A DNA stretch of 64,000 nt, from positions 1 through 64,000 of the forward strand of contig NZ_JAAGVZ010000009.1 in NCBI RefSeq assembly GCF_010882125.1, given 5' to 3'. The position numbers and the translations under genes are program-made. Each line of letters opens with the position of its first letter. The stretch's first letter is position 1. This document shows positions 18,648-27,409 of the stretch, in pieces. The notes beneath the pieces are model-generated. The model searched no databases. It had not been told where the DNA came from and saw only the letters and a program-made list of their open reading frames with translations. The stretch comes from Peribacillus alkalitolerans. Its GTDB lineage: Bacteria; Bacillota; Bacilli; Bacillales; DSM-1321.

Positions 18648-18665
18648 ATAGTCTTTAGAGACTAT
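18648..18665 (+). promoter_or_regulatory. Perfect hairpin in the leader of the pilus operon
   Basis: ATAGTCT-ttag-AGACTAT lies about 21 bases upstream of the first pilus-locus start, just after AT-rich -10-like boxes (TATAAT around 18635, TATAAA around 18642). It could stabilise the 5' end of the mRNA or be an operator. No factor can be named. Confidence 0.35.
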
Positions 18666-18686
18666 AACTTTAATGGGGTGACGTCA

Positions 18687-19541
18687 ATGATGCTAGGTCT
18701 CACAATGATAATATCTTTTCTGCTTATTGCCGTCTTGTTAATCCTATTACCATTAGGATTGTCTAATAAAGGCAAGTTGCTTACATTGGCGGTCTGTGCA
18801 TTACTAGGCTTTATGGGCTATGTAGGGATGAATGTGTTTCCACTATGGCAAATTGTAATAATCCAAATTTCTTTAGCGTTTCTGCTATCTTACATATTTG
18901 ATAAGAGATTACAAGATTCTTTATATGCTGAAAACCAAGATGAAGAGGAAAATCTACCAGAACAAGATATTCCAAAGCCATTATTTTCAATGAATGAATT
19001 AGAAGAAAAAGCAAAAGGGTTTGAAACGGTCGACCAGTATTATTCTACTGTTCTTATCCCGTCGTATGAGAAAAAAGATCATATAAAGAATGAAGAACAA
19101 GAAATTGATACAGAAATTACACCAACGCTAGAACAAATCTCAGCTTCAGAGGAAAATTTAGAATCGGATTTAATTTTTGAAGATTTCAGAGAAGAACAGA
19201 CTGAGGAACTTCCTGAAATAGAGAGGGATTTTATTATAGAACTTCCATTAATCGAAGAGCATTTAGTAGAGGAACAGGTGGGTAGTATTGAGGAAAAGGA
19301 GCTGTCTGAACTTGGCTTCGATGGCGCCGATGATGCTGAAGCACTGATGATGGCTAGAATGAGGTCATTTGAGAGTGTAGGGCATACTACTAATGCTCCT
19401 GAGAGAATTCTCACCGACGAAGATTCCATTGAAGAAATTGAATTGTCTCATAAAGTGGAAAGTAAGATCGAAAAAAGTAATCATTCCATTGAGCTATTCG
19501 ATGACTTGGAAGAATTATATAAGAGTCGTAAGCAAACTTAG
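18687..19541 (+). CDS. Unknown membrane protein with acidic cytoplasmic tail, pilus locus
   Basis: A 284-residue protein not recognised as any named family. Residues 1-70 hold two or three hydrophobic helices. The rest is hydrophilic and very acidic (many Glu, Asp, Ile), with little predicted globular structure. ATG 18687 is preferred (GGGGTG six bases upstream) over a GTG within that ribosome site. It is followed after 15 bases by the VanW-like gene and heads the pilus transcript, so a role in pilus assembly or its regulation is inferred from context only. Confidence 0.75.
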   Translation: MMLGLTMIISFLLIAVLLILLPLGLSNKGKLLTLAVCALLGFMGYVGMNVFPLWQIVIIQISLAFLLSYIFDKRLQDSLYAENQDEEENLPEQDIPKPLFSMNELEEKAKGFETVDQYYSTVLIPSYEKKDHIKNEEQEIDTEITPTLEQISASEENLESDLIFEDFREEQTEELPEIERDFIIELPLIEEHLVEEQVGSIEEKELSELGFDGADDAEALMMARMRSFESVGHTTNAPERILTDEDSIEEIELSHKVESKIEKSNHSIELFDDLEELYKSRKQT

Positions 19542-19556
19542 AAAGGAGCAGTGGAA

Positions 19557-20813
19557 ATGGAGCAAAAAGCAGCTATATCTCTTCGCCTATTTTTCATCAT
19601 ACTTTTTTGCACATTGTTTATCACTGCCTTTTCTAGAATAGGTGTGTTTGCGTATGAAACGGTATTCCAACCTAAGCTTCTGTTTACCGAAAATACATAC
19701 ATCGGTCCAGTTTCTGTAGCTAATCTTGAACAAGATCAAGCCATACAAAAAGTAATTGAAGAAACATCAACATGGAGTTCTTCACCCAAGGTTGAGATTT
19801 CGTTTTCAGATAAAAGCATTCCATTGCCTAATGAGCTATTCTACTTTCAAATTGATGAATCTGTTTTAGCTGCCGGGGAAGGGATGACCAATCCACTTTT
19901 CGTTACAGTGAAAGAACAAGAATTGAAAGAGCAATTATTGTTACTAACGGACGAAACGATAGCAGAGAAAATTGATGTGAAACGTTTAAAAATAGAGATT
20001 GAAAAGACGGTTGGTACGTTATTACAAAAAGCAATCGTACCTTTCAAATTGTCCGAATATATCAGTGAGGATACCTTAACGCAAAATGTAGTTCTTTCTG
20101 AAGTGAAAAAAGAGATCAAGGATAAAAGTCAGTCTGAGCTCTGGCTAAGAAAGCATAGAGAGATTGTCATTCCTGCTAAAACCAATTTTTCTTTACTTAA
20201 TTATTTACAGCAAACCAAGGAATCTGGTTTTTCCAATGAATTTTTGACCGTTATCGCATCAAGTATGTATCAATCCATTTTACCGACCAATTTACAAATC
20301 GTAGAAAGACATACCAGTAAGGAAATTCCTGAAGGTGTGCAGCTAGGTTTTGAAGCAAAAATCCTAAAGGATGACATGGATTTCATCATTTTTAATCCAA
20401 ATGATAAAGAATTTGTAATCAGTTTCCTTCCACTAGAGACCGGATTGGCCATCCAAGTAAAGGGTATGAAAGCAGGTCTATCCTACAAAGTGCGGCTCGA
20501 AAATGAAAAATCCTACGAACCGAAAAAAATCATACGTTACGTAGCAAACCTTAACTCGATAAAACCTGAACAAAAGGTTAAAGGGAAAAAGGGGTACTCG
20601 ATTTCAATCTACCGTGACATTTTCGATCAAAAGGGAGAGCGCCTTGAAACGGTGTTAATTGCAGATGATTTTTATTTGCCTGTGAATGAGGTAGTTTTTG
20701 AGGAGATTGGTAGGGCAGAGTTAGGAGCTAGCGAAGGTATAGAGCAACAAATCGATAATAATACACCTGAAAATGAGGATGAAGTAATTGATACTGATTC
20801 TAGCGAAGACTAA
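19557..20813 (+). CDS. Divergent VanW-like protein with C-terminal G5-like domain
   Basis: A 418-residue secreted or membrane-anchored protein. One N-terminal membrane segment (about 6-27) is followed by an extracellular part. Residues about 200-300 resemble the VanW domain: PAKTNFSLLNYL, then LQIVERHTS, then a run with FNPNDKEFVI. The normally conserved GGGxCQxSTTLYNA is replaced by FLTVIASSMYQSIL, so any activity tied to that motif is lost. Residues about 305-385 look like a G5-type strand-rich domain. The acidic tail ends DSSED. ATG 19557 follows AAAGGAG by 8 bases. Likely an exported pilus-locus accessory protein. Confidence 0.7.
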   Translation: MEQKAAISLRLFFIILFCTLFITAFSRIGVFAYETVFQPKLLFTENTYIGPVSVANLEQDQAIQKVIEETSTWSSSPKVEISFSDKSIPLPNELFYFQIDESVLAAGEGMTNPLFVTVKEQELKEQLLLLTDETIAEKIDVKRLKIEIEKTVGTLLQKAIVPFKLSEYISEDTLTQNVVLSEVKKEIKDKSQSELWLRKHREIVIPAKTNFSLLNYLQQTKESGFSNEFLTVIASSMYQSILPTNLQIVERHTSKEIPEGVQLGFEAKILKDDMDFIIFNPNDKEFVISFLPLETGLAIQVKGMKAGLSYKVRLENEKSYEPKKIIRYVANLNSIKPEQKVKGKKGYSISIYRDIFDQKGERLETVLIADDFYLPVNEVVFEEIGRAELGASEGIEQQIDNNTPENEDEVIDTDSSED

Positions 20814-20866
20814 ATGTACATATTCTCTTGAAAATCGAATCTGAAATAGATGGGAATGGATTTAGG

Positions 20867-21388
20867 ATGGAAACCAAAATAAATGAAAATGGGTTTACTT
20901 TAATAGAGCTTTTGGTTTCTTTTACGATTCTAGGGATTATTTTCGTTTTCTTTTTTTCCTATTTTACAAACGCCTTTCAGTACAATAATAGGACCTCAAA
21001 TACAATGAAGGTTGTAAATGTAGTCAGAGAGCAACAAGCATTAATCAAGCAAGAACCTTACAAATCTGAAATACAAAAATTTTTGACTAATGTTAATCCG
21101 CAAATTGACGCTTCAGACTTGCTTAAATCAAATTATCCAAGCCTAAATTTAAAAAATAACATTGAAGTCGTTAACAGAAAAGAATTGCAAGGGACAAACC
21201 AGATTGATGTTCCTTATTATAAATTCACTTTCAAAGACTCAAGCTATTCAATTGTCATGTATATTAAGCAACAAGCGGACCTAATTCCACAAGCGGTGTC
21301 TTCTATTTTGTATAAAGTGTACATTTTTGTTAACCAGAATAATAAGCTTTCATCGGACACATACACTTTTTTCGAATTTAAAAAATAG
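20867..21388 (+). CDS. Type IV prepilin-like protein (minor pilin)
   Basis: A class III signal peptide is clear: short leader METKINENG, cleavage after Gly, then FTLIELLVSFTILGIIFVFFFSYF with Glu at +5. The mature part is about 165 residues without cysteines. ATG 20867 gives the usual short leader and has GGGAATGG upstream. A TTG at 20828 would add 13 residues but lacks a ribosome site. As the first of three pilin-like genes before pilB, it probably belongs to the priming complex at the pilus tip. Confidence 0.87.
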   Translation: METKINENGFTLIELLVSFTILGIIFVFFFSYFTNAFQYNNRTSNTMKVVNVVREQQALIKQEPYKSEIQKFLTNVNPQIDASDLLKSNYPSLNLKNNIEVVNRKELQGTNQIDVPYYKFTFKDSSYSIVMYIKQQADLIPQAVSSILYKVYIFVNQNNKLSSDTYTFFEFKK

Positions 21389-21402
21389 GGAGAATGAAGA
21401 AC

Positions 21403-21858
21403 ATGTTCCGGGAAGAAAAAGGTCTAACATTAATAGAATTATTAATTTCATTTGCAATCTTAGGAATCCTTATTACCATTACAAGTTCGGCATTAATCAA
21501 TAGTATGAATTATTCAAAAAAGGCAACAAGTAATGTATTACTCCAACAAGAAGCGAATTACATTTTGAGTGAATTGACGAATTATCATGAAACAACCAAA
21601 AAATATACGGTAGAAATGGATAGAAATCCTAAAGCCAATTTTATTAAAATTACCGATCAAAATGGTGTTACAAATACAATCTCGAATCCCCAGTTTAATT
21701 ATTCAATAACTTTAATTGGTACTAGCTCCTCTCAACCATTGCAGTTTGAGGTGAATCAGAACGCAGTTAATAAGATATTGCATATCAGGTTATTAATTGA
21801 AGATAACCAAGATTCAAGTAATCAATTTGAAGTAAAAACGATACTTTCAAAAATGTAA
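21403..21858 (+). CDS. Type IV prepilin-like protein (minor pilin)
   Basis: A 151-residue prepilin with leader MFREEKG and hydrophobic helix LTLIELLISFAILGILITIT (Glu at +5), then about 120 residues with no cysteine. A start at ATG 21394 would add three residues. TAGGGAG at 21387-21392 sits at better distance from 21403. It is 5-15 bases from its neighbours, in the same transcript. Small size and position fit a PilV/GspI-type minor pilin. Confidence 0.87.
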   Translation: MFREEKGLTLIELLISFAILGILITITSSALINSMNYSKKATSNVLLQQEANYILSELTNYHETTKKYTVEMDRNPKANFIKITDQNGVTNTISNPQFNYSITLIGTSSSQPLQFEVNQNAVNKILHIRLLIEDNQDSSNQFEVKTILSKM

Positions 21859-21874
21859 GCCCTTGGAGGGTAAA

Positions 21875-23137
21875 ATGAGTGTAAGAGATAATAAGGGTAT
21901 AACTTTAGTAGGGGTACTACTAATTATAGTTATTATTAGTCTGTTGGGGATGACACTTGCTAGTTTAATAGTTAATAATATGCAACAAATTAAAAAATCC
22001 GAAAAAGACATTCAAGTTAATGATGTTGCAGAGATGGGCATTCAATACCAGGCGATCAGCTTTTCAGATTTTTATACTTTAAAGGTTCATGAAATAACAA
22101 CTGCTGTCAAAGAACAAATAAAAACAGATTTTAATACGAACGTACTTAAAAGCAATGAGCAGTATGAAGAAATGATAGGTAGCCAGCTTTTAAATGCGAT
22201 CAAACAAAATACTCTATTTTATTCAAGCACTCCCAATAAATTATTACTAACAAAAAATGTGGATGTAATGGATGAAAGAAAATTTGATATATTCTTTGAA
22301 AATCCTGGAACAGACTTAAAGTGTGTAACGTGTGGTAGCACAGAAGCGGGCGAAGTCATTAAAATTGCATTTATTAGTAAAGGTAGCTCTAAAACCTATA
22401 GTGGTAATAAAACTATTAAATCCACTCTTAATATGAAAATTGGCGCATTGACCATAAATCCGGGTGGGGGGTCAGGTGGAGGTACAGGTGGTGGGAATAC
22501 CCAACCACCTCAGTACGAAACAATTGTTACAAAACCAGTTAATTTACCAACCTGTACAGATACAAACTCATTTGGAACCAAAGATTGTGCTTATCAAGGT
22601 ACCATTACAATCAATAATCCTCAAGATATTACAAATGTAGACATAATAATAAACGGGTCTCTAATCGCTTATAAGCCCTTAAATAAAGGGGTTGAAAACT
22701 CAACATTATATGTTACCGGTGATACTGACTTTTATGATCCTATCAATGGTATCCATGATTCAAATATATTTATTGGTGGGGATGCCCAATTTAAAAATAT
22801 CAACCAGGGAATCAATAACACTACTATAGTTATTATGGGAAGAGCGGATTTCAATGTTGATGGCAATATCAATGGAATGTTCAATTCTACCATCTATGTT
22901 AGAGGTGATGCGGATTTTCATGATAAGCATATAAACAGTTTCAGTAGCAATGCTAAAATTTGTGTTGGAGGAAAAGTATCAGGAGTTCCTAGTAATACGA
23001 ATTACAACATTTATTCTCCAACAATAAATAACGCTAAATTTATTGAAAAATGCGGAAGAACCGGTGGTCTTGATGATTCTGGTATTGGAATTGATTGGGA
23101 TATAGACACATCTGATATTACGTACGAGTATAATTAA
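21875..23137 (+). CDS. PilX-like minor pilin with Gly-rich linker and beta-solenoid-like C-terminal domain
   Basis: A 420-residue protein. Its N-terminus NKGITLVGVLLIIVIISLLG looks like a pilin helix, but position +5 after the glycine is Gly, not Glu, as in GspK/PilX-type tip pilins. After about 190 residues comes a linker PGGGSGGGTGGGNTQPPQ. Then about 190 residues follow with repeated strands such as STLYVTGDTDFYD, SNIFIGGDAQFKN, TTIVIMGRADFN and STIYVRGDADFHD, spaced about 24 residues, suggesting a parallel beta-solenoid. Cysteines occur as CVTC and in pairs near the linker. ATG 21875 follows GGAGGG. Proposed as the tip or adhesive subunit. Confidence 0.8.
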   Translation: MSVRDNKGITLVGVLLIIVIISLLGMTLASLIVNNMQQIKKSEKDIQVNDVAEMGIQYQAISFSDFYTLKVHEITTAVKEQIKTDFNTNVLKSNEQYEEMIGSQLLNAIKQNTLFYSSTPNKLLLTKNVDVMDERKFDIFFENPGTDLKCVTCGSTEAGEVIKIAFISKGSSKTYSGNKTIKSTLNMKIGALTINPGGGSGGGTGGGNTQPPQYETIVTKPVNLPTCTDTNSFGTKDCAYQGTITINNPQDITNVDIIINGSLIAYKPLNKGVENSTLYVTGDTDFYDPINGIHDSNIFIGGDAQFKNINQGINNTTIVIMGRADFNVDGNINGMFNSTIYVRGDADFHDKHINSFSSNAKICVGGKVSGVPSNTNYNIYSPTINNAKFIEKCGRTGGLDDSGIGIDWDIDTSDITYEYN

Positions 23138-23199
23138 GCATCATTAATCTATTTAAGTATTGGGTTGAACATAAAAGTTTATTGAAGGGGTGAAAAATC

Positions 23200-24846
23200 A
23201 TGATTAATAAGAGGAAACGACTTGGTGATTTGTTGGTTGAAGCTAATATCATTAACGAATTACAGCTTCAAGATACTTTGCATTCAAAAAAAGATGGTCA
23301 AAAATTGGGCGATGCCTTACTAGAACGAGGGTATATTAGTGAACAACAATTAATAGAAGTCTTGGAATTCCAACTAGGCATTCCTCATATTAGTCTTTTT
23401 CGTTACCCGGTCGATTCCAATCTTTTGAGCTTAATTTCTAAAGATTTTGCGATACGGAATATTTTGATTCCTATAAAAAAAGAAGGAAATCAACTAATTG
23501 TTGCAATGAACGATCCAATGGATTACTTCGCATTGGATGATATGAGGTTATCCACTGGATTCCAAATATCGCCTGCCATCGCAACAAAAGATGAAATCCT
23601 TTCTGCTATCCATAAGTATTACAATATGAAGGAAACATTTGATGATGTGGATACAAATCAGATGAATGACGGCGATTTGGGCGGAGATGAAGCACCGGCC
23701 GTACGTCTAGTAAACCAGCTATTATCTTCTGGTGTCCAATTAAAAGCTAGCGATATCCATATTGACCCTCTAGAAGAGAAAATGATAGTCAGGTATCGTG
23801 TAGATGGAATTTTACGTACAGAACGCGTTCTTTCAAAAAATATTTATAGTTTATTAATTGCACGTATTAAAATCATGGCAAATCTGAATGTTACTGAAAC
23901 TAGATTACCTCAGGACGGGCGAATTAAGATTGAAGTAAATCATACAACTGTCGACCTAAGGATATCTTTATTGCCAACGGTTTACGGAGAAAAAGTGGTT
24001 ATCCGTATTTTAGATTTATCCAGTGTGATGATTAGCCTGTCTCAACTTGGGTTCAATAAGGTAAATCTTCAAAAATTCGTGTCGATGATTGAACGACCAT
24101 CGGGAATGATTTTGATTACCGGACCAACGGGGTCTGGGAAAACCTCAACTTTATATGCCGCAATGAATCATTTGAATACAGACAAAGTAAATATCATTAC
24201 AGTCGAGGATCCAGTAGAATACCAGATTTCGGGCATTAATCAAGTACAGGTTAATCCTTCAGTAGGTTTGACATTTTCAAAAGGATTACGATCAATATTA
24301 AGGCAAGATCCGAACATCATCATGGTTGGCGAAATTCGGGATAGCGAAACTGCAGAAATCGCTGTTCGTGCTTCTTTGACCGGTCACCTATTGTTTAGTA
24401 CTTTACATACAAATAGTGCTCTTACTACTATTCCAAGATTACTAGATATGGATATTGAGCCTTATCTAGTAGTGTCTTCCTTAGCTGGGGTGGTCGCGCA
24501 GCGTTTGATACGTAAAGTTTGTAAAGAATGTGCTACTGAATATGAACCTTCTATAATGGAAAAGGAAGTTTTTCATAAACGAGGCATCAAGGTTGACAAA
24601 CTTTTTAGAGGAAATGGCTGTCCAAACTGTCAAAATAGTGGATACAAAGGTAGGCTTGCGATTCATGAAGTTCTAGTGGTTGATGAGAACATTAGAACGA
24701 TGATGACGAATAATAAACCACTTGGTGACATTAAAAGCTACGCCATGAAAACAGGCATGATTTTCTTGATTGATGATGGATTATTAAAGGCAAAGAATGG
24801 ACTGACAACAGTGGAGGAAGTACTGAGAGTCGCACTTCAGGAGTAG
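23200..24846 (+). CDS. pilB: Type IV pilus extension ATPase PilB
   Basis: Hexameric ATPase that drives pilin polymerisation. The 548-residue protein has an N-terminal GspE/MshEN domain (RKRLGDLLVEANIINELQLQ, residues 3-150), Walker A GPTGSGKTSTLY (about 308), Asp box, Walker B region RQDPNIIMVGEIRD, His box TLHTNSA and the tetracysteine zinc element CKEC...CPNC (about 445-490). The N-terminal domain separates it from the shorter competence ATPase ComGA. ATG 23200 follows GAAGGGGTG. Confidence 0.95.
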   Translation: MINKRKRLGDLLVEANIINELQLQDTLHSKKDGQKLGDALLERGYISEQQLIEVLEFQLGIPHISLFRYPVDSNLLSLISKDFAIRNILIPIKKEGNQLIVAMNDPMDYFALDDMRLSTGFQISPAIATKDEILSAIHKYYNMKETFDDVDTNQMNDGDLGGDEAPAVRLVNQLLSSGVQLKASDIHIDPLEEKMIVRYRVDGILRTERVLSKNIYSLLIARIKIMANLNVTETRLPQDGRIKIEVNHTTVDLRISLLPTVYGEKVVIRILDLSSVMISLSQLGFNKVNLQKFVSMIERPSGMILITGPTGSGKTSTLYAAMNHLNTDKVNIITVEDPVEYQISGINQVQVNPSVGLTFSKGLRSILRQDPNIIMVGEIRDSETAEIAVRASLTGHLLFSTLHTNSALTTIPRLLDMDIEPYLVVSSLAGVVAQRLIRKVCKECATEYEPSIMEKEVFHKRGIKVDKLFRGNGCPNCQNSGYKGRLAIHEVLVVDENIRTMMTNNKPLGDIKSYAMKTGMIFLIDDGLLKAKNGLTTVEEVLRVALQE

Positions 24847-24858
24847 GGGGAACATCAT

Positions 24859-25899
24859 ATGAAAGAACGTTTAGACTATATATTAACTGCAGCATTTGAA
24901 TTAGGTACTTCAGATATTCACATGACTGTTGGTGTACCTCCTATCATGAGACTTCATGGTGAATTGAAGCAATATGGGAAAGACAAGCTATTGCCAGCTG
25001 ATACCGAAGCCATGGCAAAAGCCATCATTCCTGAAAACCTGTGGGAGGCATTCAAAGAAAAGGGTGAACTGGATTTTTCTTATGGCATTCCAGGGGTTTC
25101 TCGTTTCCGTGTCAATGCATATCATCAGCGTTCCTGTATAAGTCTAGCCATTCGTGTAGTTCCCACTAAAATTCCAACACTTGAGGAACTTCAGCTTCCT
25201 GACATATTAAAGCAAGTTGCTGAAAAGCATCAAGGACTCGTTTTGGTCACAGGACCTACTGGAAGCGGGAAATCTACAACTCTAGCATCGATGATCGATT
25301 ATATTAATAAGAAATTAAAACGACATATCATCACTTTGGAAGATCCAATCGAATATTTGCATAAGCACGGGTCTAGTGTAATAGATCAACGTGAGGTAGG
25401 CTTTGATACGAAGAATTTTGCTAATGGGTTAAGAGCGTGCCTCAGGCAGGACCCTGATATTATCTTAGTCGGTGAGATGCGTGACTTAGAGACGATTTCT
25501 ACCGCCATTACTGCTGCAGAAACAGGTCACTTAGTATTGGGTACGTTACATACAACAGATGCACCCGCTACGATTGACCGTATTATTGACGTATTCCCAC
25601 CGAACCAGCAGCCACAGGTACGTGTTCAACTTGCTTCCGTATTGAATTCAATTGTATCTCAAAGACTTCTTCCAACCGTTAATAAGAATGGTAGAGTGGC
25701 AGCTGTTGAAATCATGATTAATAATTCAGCTGTTAGGAACTTAATCCGAAACGAAAAAATTCATCAAATCCATAGTGTCATGCAAACGAGCCGCGCACAA
25801 GGTATGCAAACACTCGAAATGGCCGTTCAGAAACTTTTGGAGTCAGAAAAGATTGATGCAGTTACCGCTGGCCCGTACGTTGGGGAAGGTGTCCATTAA
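24859..25899 (+). CDS. pilT: Type IV pilus retraction ATPase PilT
   Basis: Powers pilus retraction and twitching motility. Of 346 residues, with Walker A GPTGSGKSTTLAS (about 134), ITLEDPIEYLH, Walker B RQDPDIILVGEMRD, GTLHTTDAPATIDR, and the PilT-specific C-terminal helix motif SAVRNLIRNEKIHQI (AIRNLIRE-type) needed for retraction in characterised homologues. Its presence shows a dynamic pilus and not only a secretion pseudopilus. The stop codon shares one base with the pilC start. Confidence 0.96.
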   Translation: MKERLDYILTAAFELGTSDIHMTVGVPPIMRLHGELKQYGKDKLLPADTEAMAKAIIPENLWEAFKEKGELDFSYGIPGVSRFRVNAYHQRSCISLAIRVVPTKIPTLEELQLPDILKQVAEKHQGLVLVTGPTGSGKSTTLASMIDYINKKLKRHIITLEDPIEYLHKHGSSVIDQREVGFDTKNFANGLRACLRQDPDIILVGEMRDLETISTAITAAETGHLVLGTLHTTDAPATIDRIIDVFPPNQQPQVRVQLASVLNSIVSQRLLPTVNKNGRVAAVEIMINNSAVRNLIRNEKIHQIHSVMQTSRAQGMQTLEMAVQKLLESEKIDAVTAGPYVGEGVH

Positions 25900-27107
25900 T
25901 GCCAGTATTTCGATATTCAGGCAGGGATCGAAGAGGAAGAGTAAGAAGAGGAAAAATTACATCCGATAACCGGAAAGAGGCTGTCTCCAAAATAAAAGAG
26001 ATGGGTATCGCGGTTACTTCCATTGAAGAATTAAAGGGAATTTTGTATAAAGAAATCCATATAGGCGTCAACAAGGTCAAACATCAGGACCTAGTCATCT
26101 ATGTGCGACAATTTTCCACTCTCTTGAAGGCTGGGATTTCGGTTGTTGAAGCCAATCATATTTTATCAAGGCAAACTTCTAGTAAGTTATTAAAAAAGGC
26201 TTTAGAAGATATTGTTAATAGTTTAGAGGAAGGAAAGCCCTATTCCGATGCAGCTGAAATGCATCGTAAGATTTTTCCGCCGTTGTTTATCAACATGATG
26301 AGGGCTGGGGAAGCGGGCGGAAATCTAGATGAAATCCTAGAACGGATGGCTGTGTATTTTGAAAAGCAACACAATACCCGACAAAAGGTAAAGTCAGCCA
26401 TGATGTATCCAGCGACAGTTGGGATTATTTCGATTGTTATCGTAGTGTTTCTTTTATCTACCGTCGTACCAGCATTTGCAGATATGTTTCATTCATTTGG
26501 TGGAGAACTGCCCTTAATAACTAGAATAGTTCTTGGATTGGGGAATTTTTTTAAGAGTTTTTGGTGGATTTTTCTATTGTTGGTAATAGCCATTTCCCTT
26601 GGAATTCGATATATCCGATCAAATAAAAAGACGAAATATTATTTTGATTTTGTATTATTGAAGGTCCCAGTGTTCGGTAAGTTGTTGCAAAAAGCAAGTA
26701 TAGCGAGGATGACACGGACATTAAGTTCGCTCTTTTCAAGCTCAGTTCCTATCCTTCAGTCTTTGACCATTGTAGAAAGAATCATTGGCAATGAGGTGTT
26801 GGCTAGGGTTATAAGAAGCAGCAGGAACTCCATTGAAAAGGGTCAATCGATTGCAGTACCAATGGAAAAGCACTGGGCGTTTCCTCCAATGGTCACTCAT
26901 ATGATTGCTATAGGAGAAAAGTCGGGAACGATGGATTTAATGTTGGACAAGGTTGCCGATTTTTACGAAACCGAGGTCGACAATGCAACTGACCAAATTA
27001 AAGCATTAATGGAACCTATGATGATCGTATTCTTGTCCATGGTTGTAGGTGTGATTGTAGCTGCAATTGCCGTACCGATGTTCAGTATTTTTGAGACAAT
27101 CCAATAA
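25899..27107 (+). CDS. pilC: Type IV pilus inner-membrane platform protein PilC
   Basis: Polytopic GspF/PilC protein, 402 residues, with two homologous cytoplasmic helical domains (about 65-170 and 270-375) each followed by membrane helices (about 170-190, 215-235, 375-400). Motifs FSTLLKAGISVVEA and MMRAGEAGGNLDEIL in the first half, and SSSVPILQSL and IGEKSGTMDLML in the second, are family signatures. It starts on the last base of the pilT stop. It is the last gene before the riboswitch-controlled pilin. Confidence 0.95.
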   Translation: MPVFRYSGRDRRGRVRRGKITSDNRKEAVSKIKEMGIAVTSIEELKGILYKEIHIGVNKVKHQDLVIYVRQFSTLLKAGISVVEANHILSRQTSSKLLKKALEDIVNSLEEGKPYSDAAEMHRKIFPPLFINMMRAGEAGGNLDEILERMAVYFEKQHNTRQKVKSAMMYPATVGIISIVIVVFLLSTVVPAFADMFHSFGGELPLITRIVLGLGNFFKSFWWIFLLLVIAISLGIRYIRSNKKTKYYFDFVLLKVPVFGKLLQKASIARMTRTLSSLFSSSVPILQSLTIVERIIGNEVLARVIRSSRNSIEKGQSIAVPMEKHWAFPPMVTHMIAIGEKSGTMDLMLDKVADFYETEVDNATDQIKALMEPMMIVFLSMVVGVIVAAIAVPMFSIFETIQ

Positions 27108-27138
27108 TAAAAAATTTACAAAAATAACAAATTAATAT

Positions 27139-27168
27139 TTGAAATCCATTACTTTTTTCCTATATAAT
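27139..27168 (+). promoter_or_regulatory. Promoter of the pilA riboswitch transcript
   Basis: TTGAAA (27139-27144), an 18-base spacer and TATAAT (27163-27168). Transcription would begin near 27175, giving a leader of about 235 bases before pilA. Confidence 0.75.
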
Positions 27169-27189
27169 AAGAATATAAGATACTGCTAG

Positions 27190-27275
27190 AATAATAAATT
27201 GGAAGCAATGATAGTCCTTTCGTAATTGGGCACTTGAAAGGACAGTAGCGAGTAGTGCAACCCGCCAATTTTACC
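27190..27275 (+). ncRNA. Cyclic di-GMP-II (GEMM-II) riboswitch aptamer
   Basis: The conserved core of class II c-di-GMP riboswitches is present in order: caatgat (27206-27212), aattgggcacttga (27224-27237) and agtagtgcaacc (27251-27262). Helix P1 is AAATTGG (27196-27202) with CCAATTT (27265-27271). Helix P2 is GTCCTTTC (27214-27221) with GAAAGGAC (27236-27243). The loop bases GCACT pair with AGTGC (27254-27258) to form the family's pseudoknot. The match to the known Clostridium acetobutylicum aptamer core is nearly base for base. The aptamer sits in the leader of the major pilin gene, downstream of a diguanylate cyclase gene. Confidence 0.93.
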
Positions 27276-27323
27276 TTTAATGTTGAACTGTTGTTCGGAT
27301 TAGAAGTAAAAATTGGCATTTTT
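27264..27323 (+). terminator. Riboswitch-controlled terminator before pilA
   Basis: GCCAATTTTAC (27264-27274) pairs with GTAAAAATTGGC (27306-27317, one bulged A), followed by TTTTT (27319-27323). The 5' arm includes the whole 3' strand of aptamer helix P1, so the two structures are exclusive. With ligand bound, P1 holds and the terminator cannot form. This predicts that c-di-GMP turns pilA ON. Confidence 0.85.
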
Positions 27324-27409
27324 AGTTTACATAGAAAAATTTGATTAAGGTTACCCAGGTGTAAACCTACCCAAATAAAAAACAAATTATTTACCGAGGA
27401 GAGAACGTT

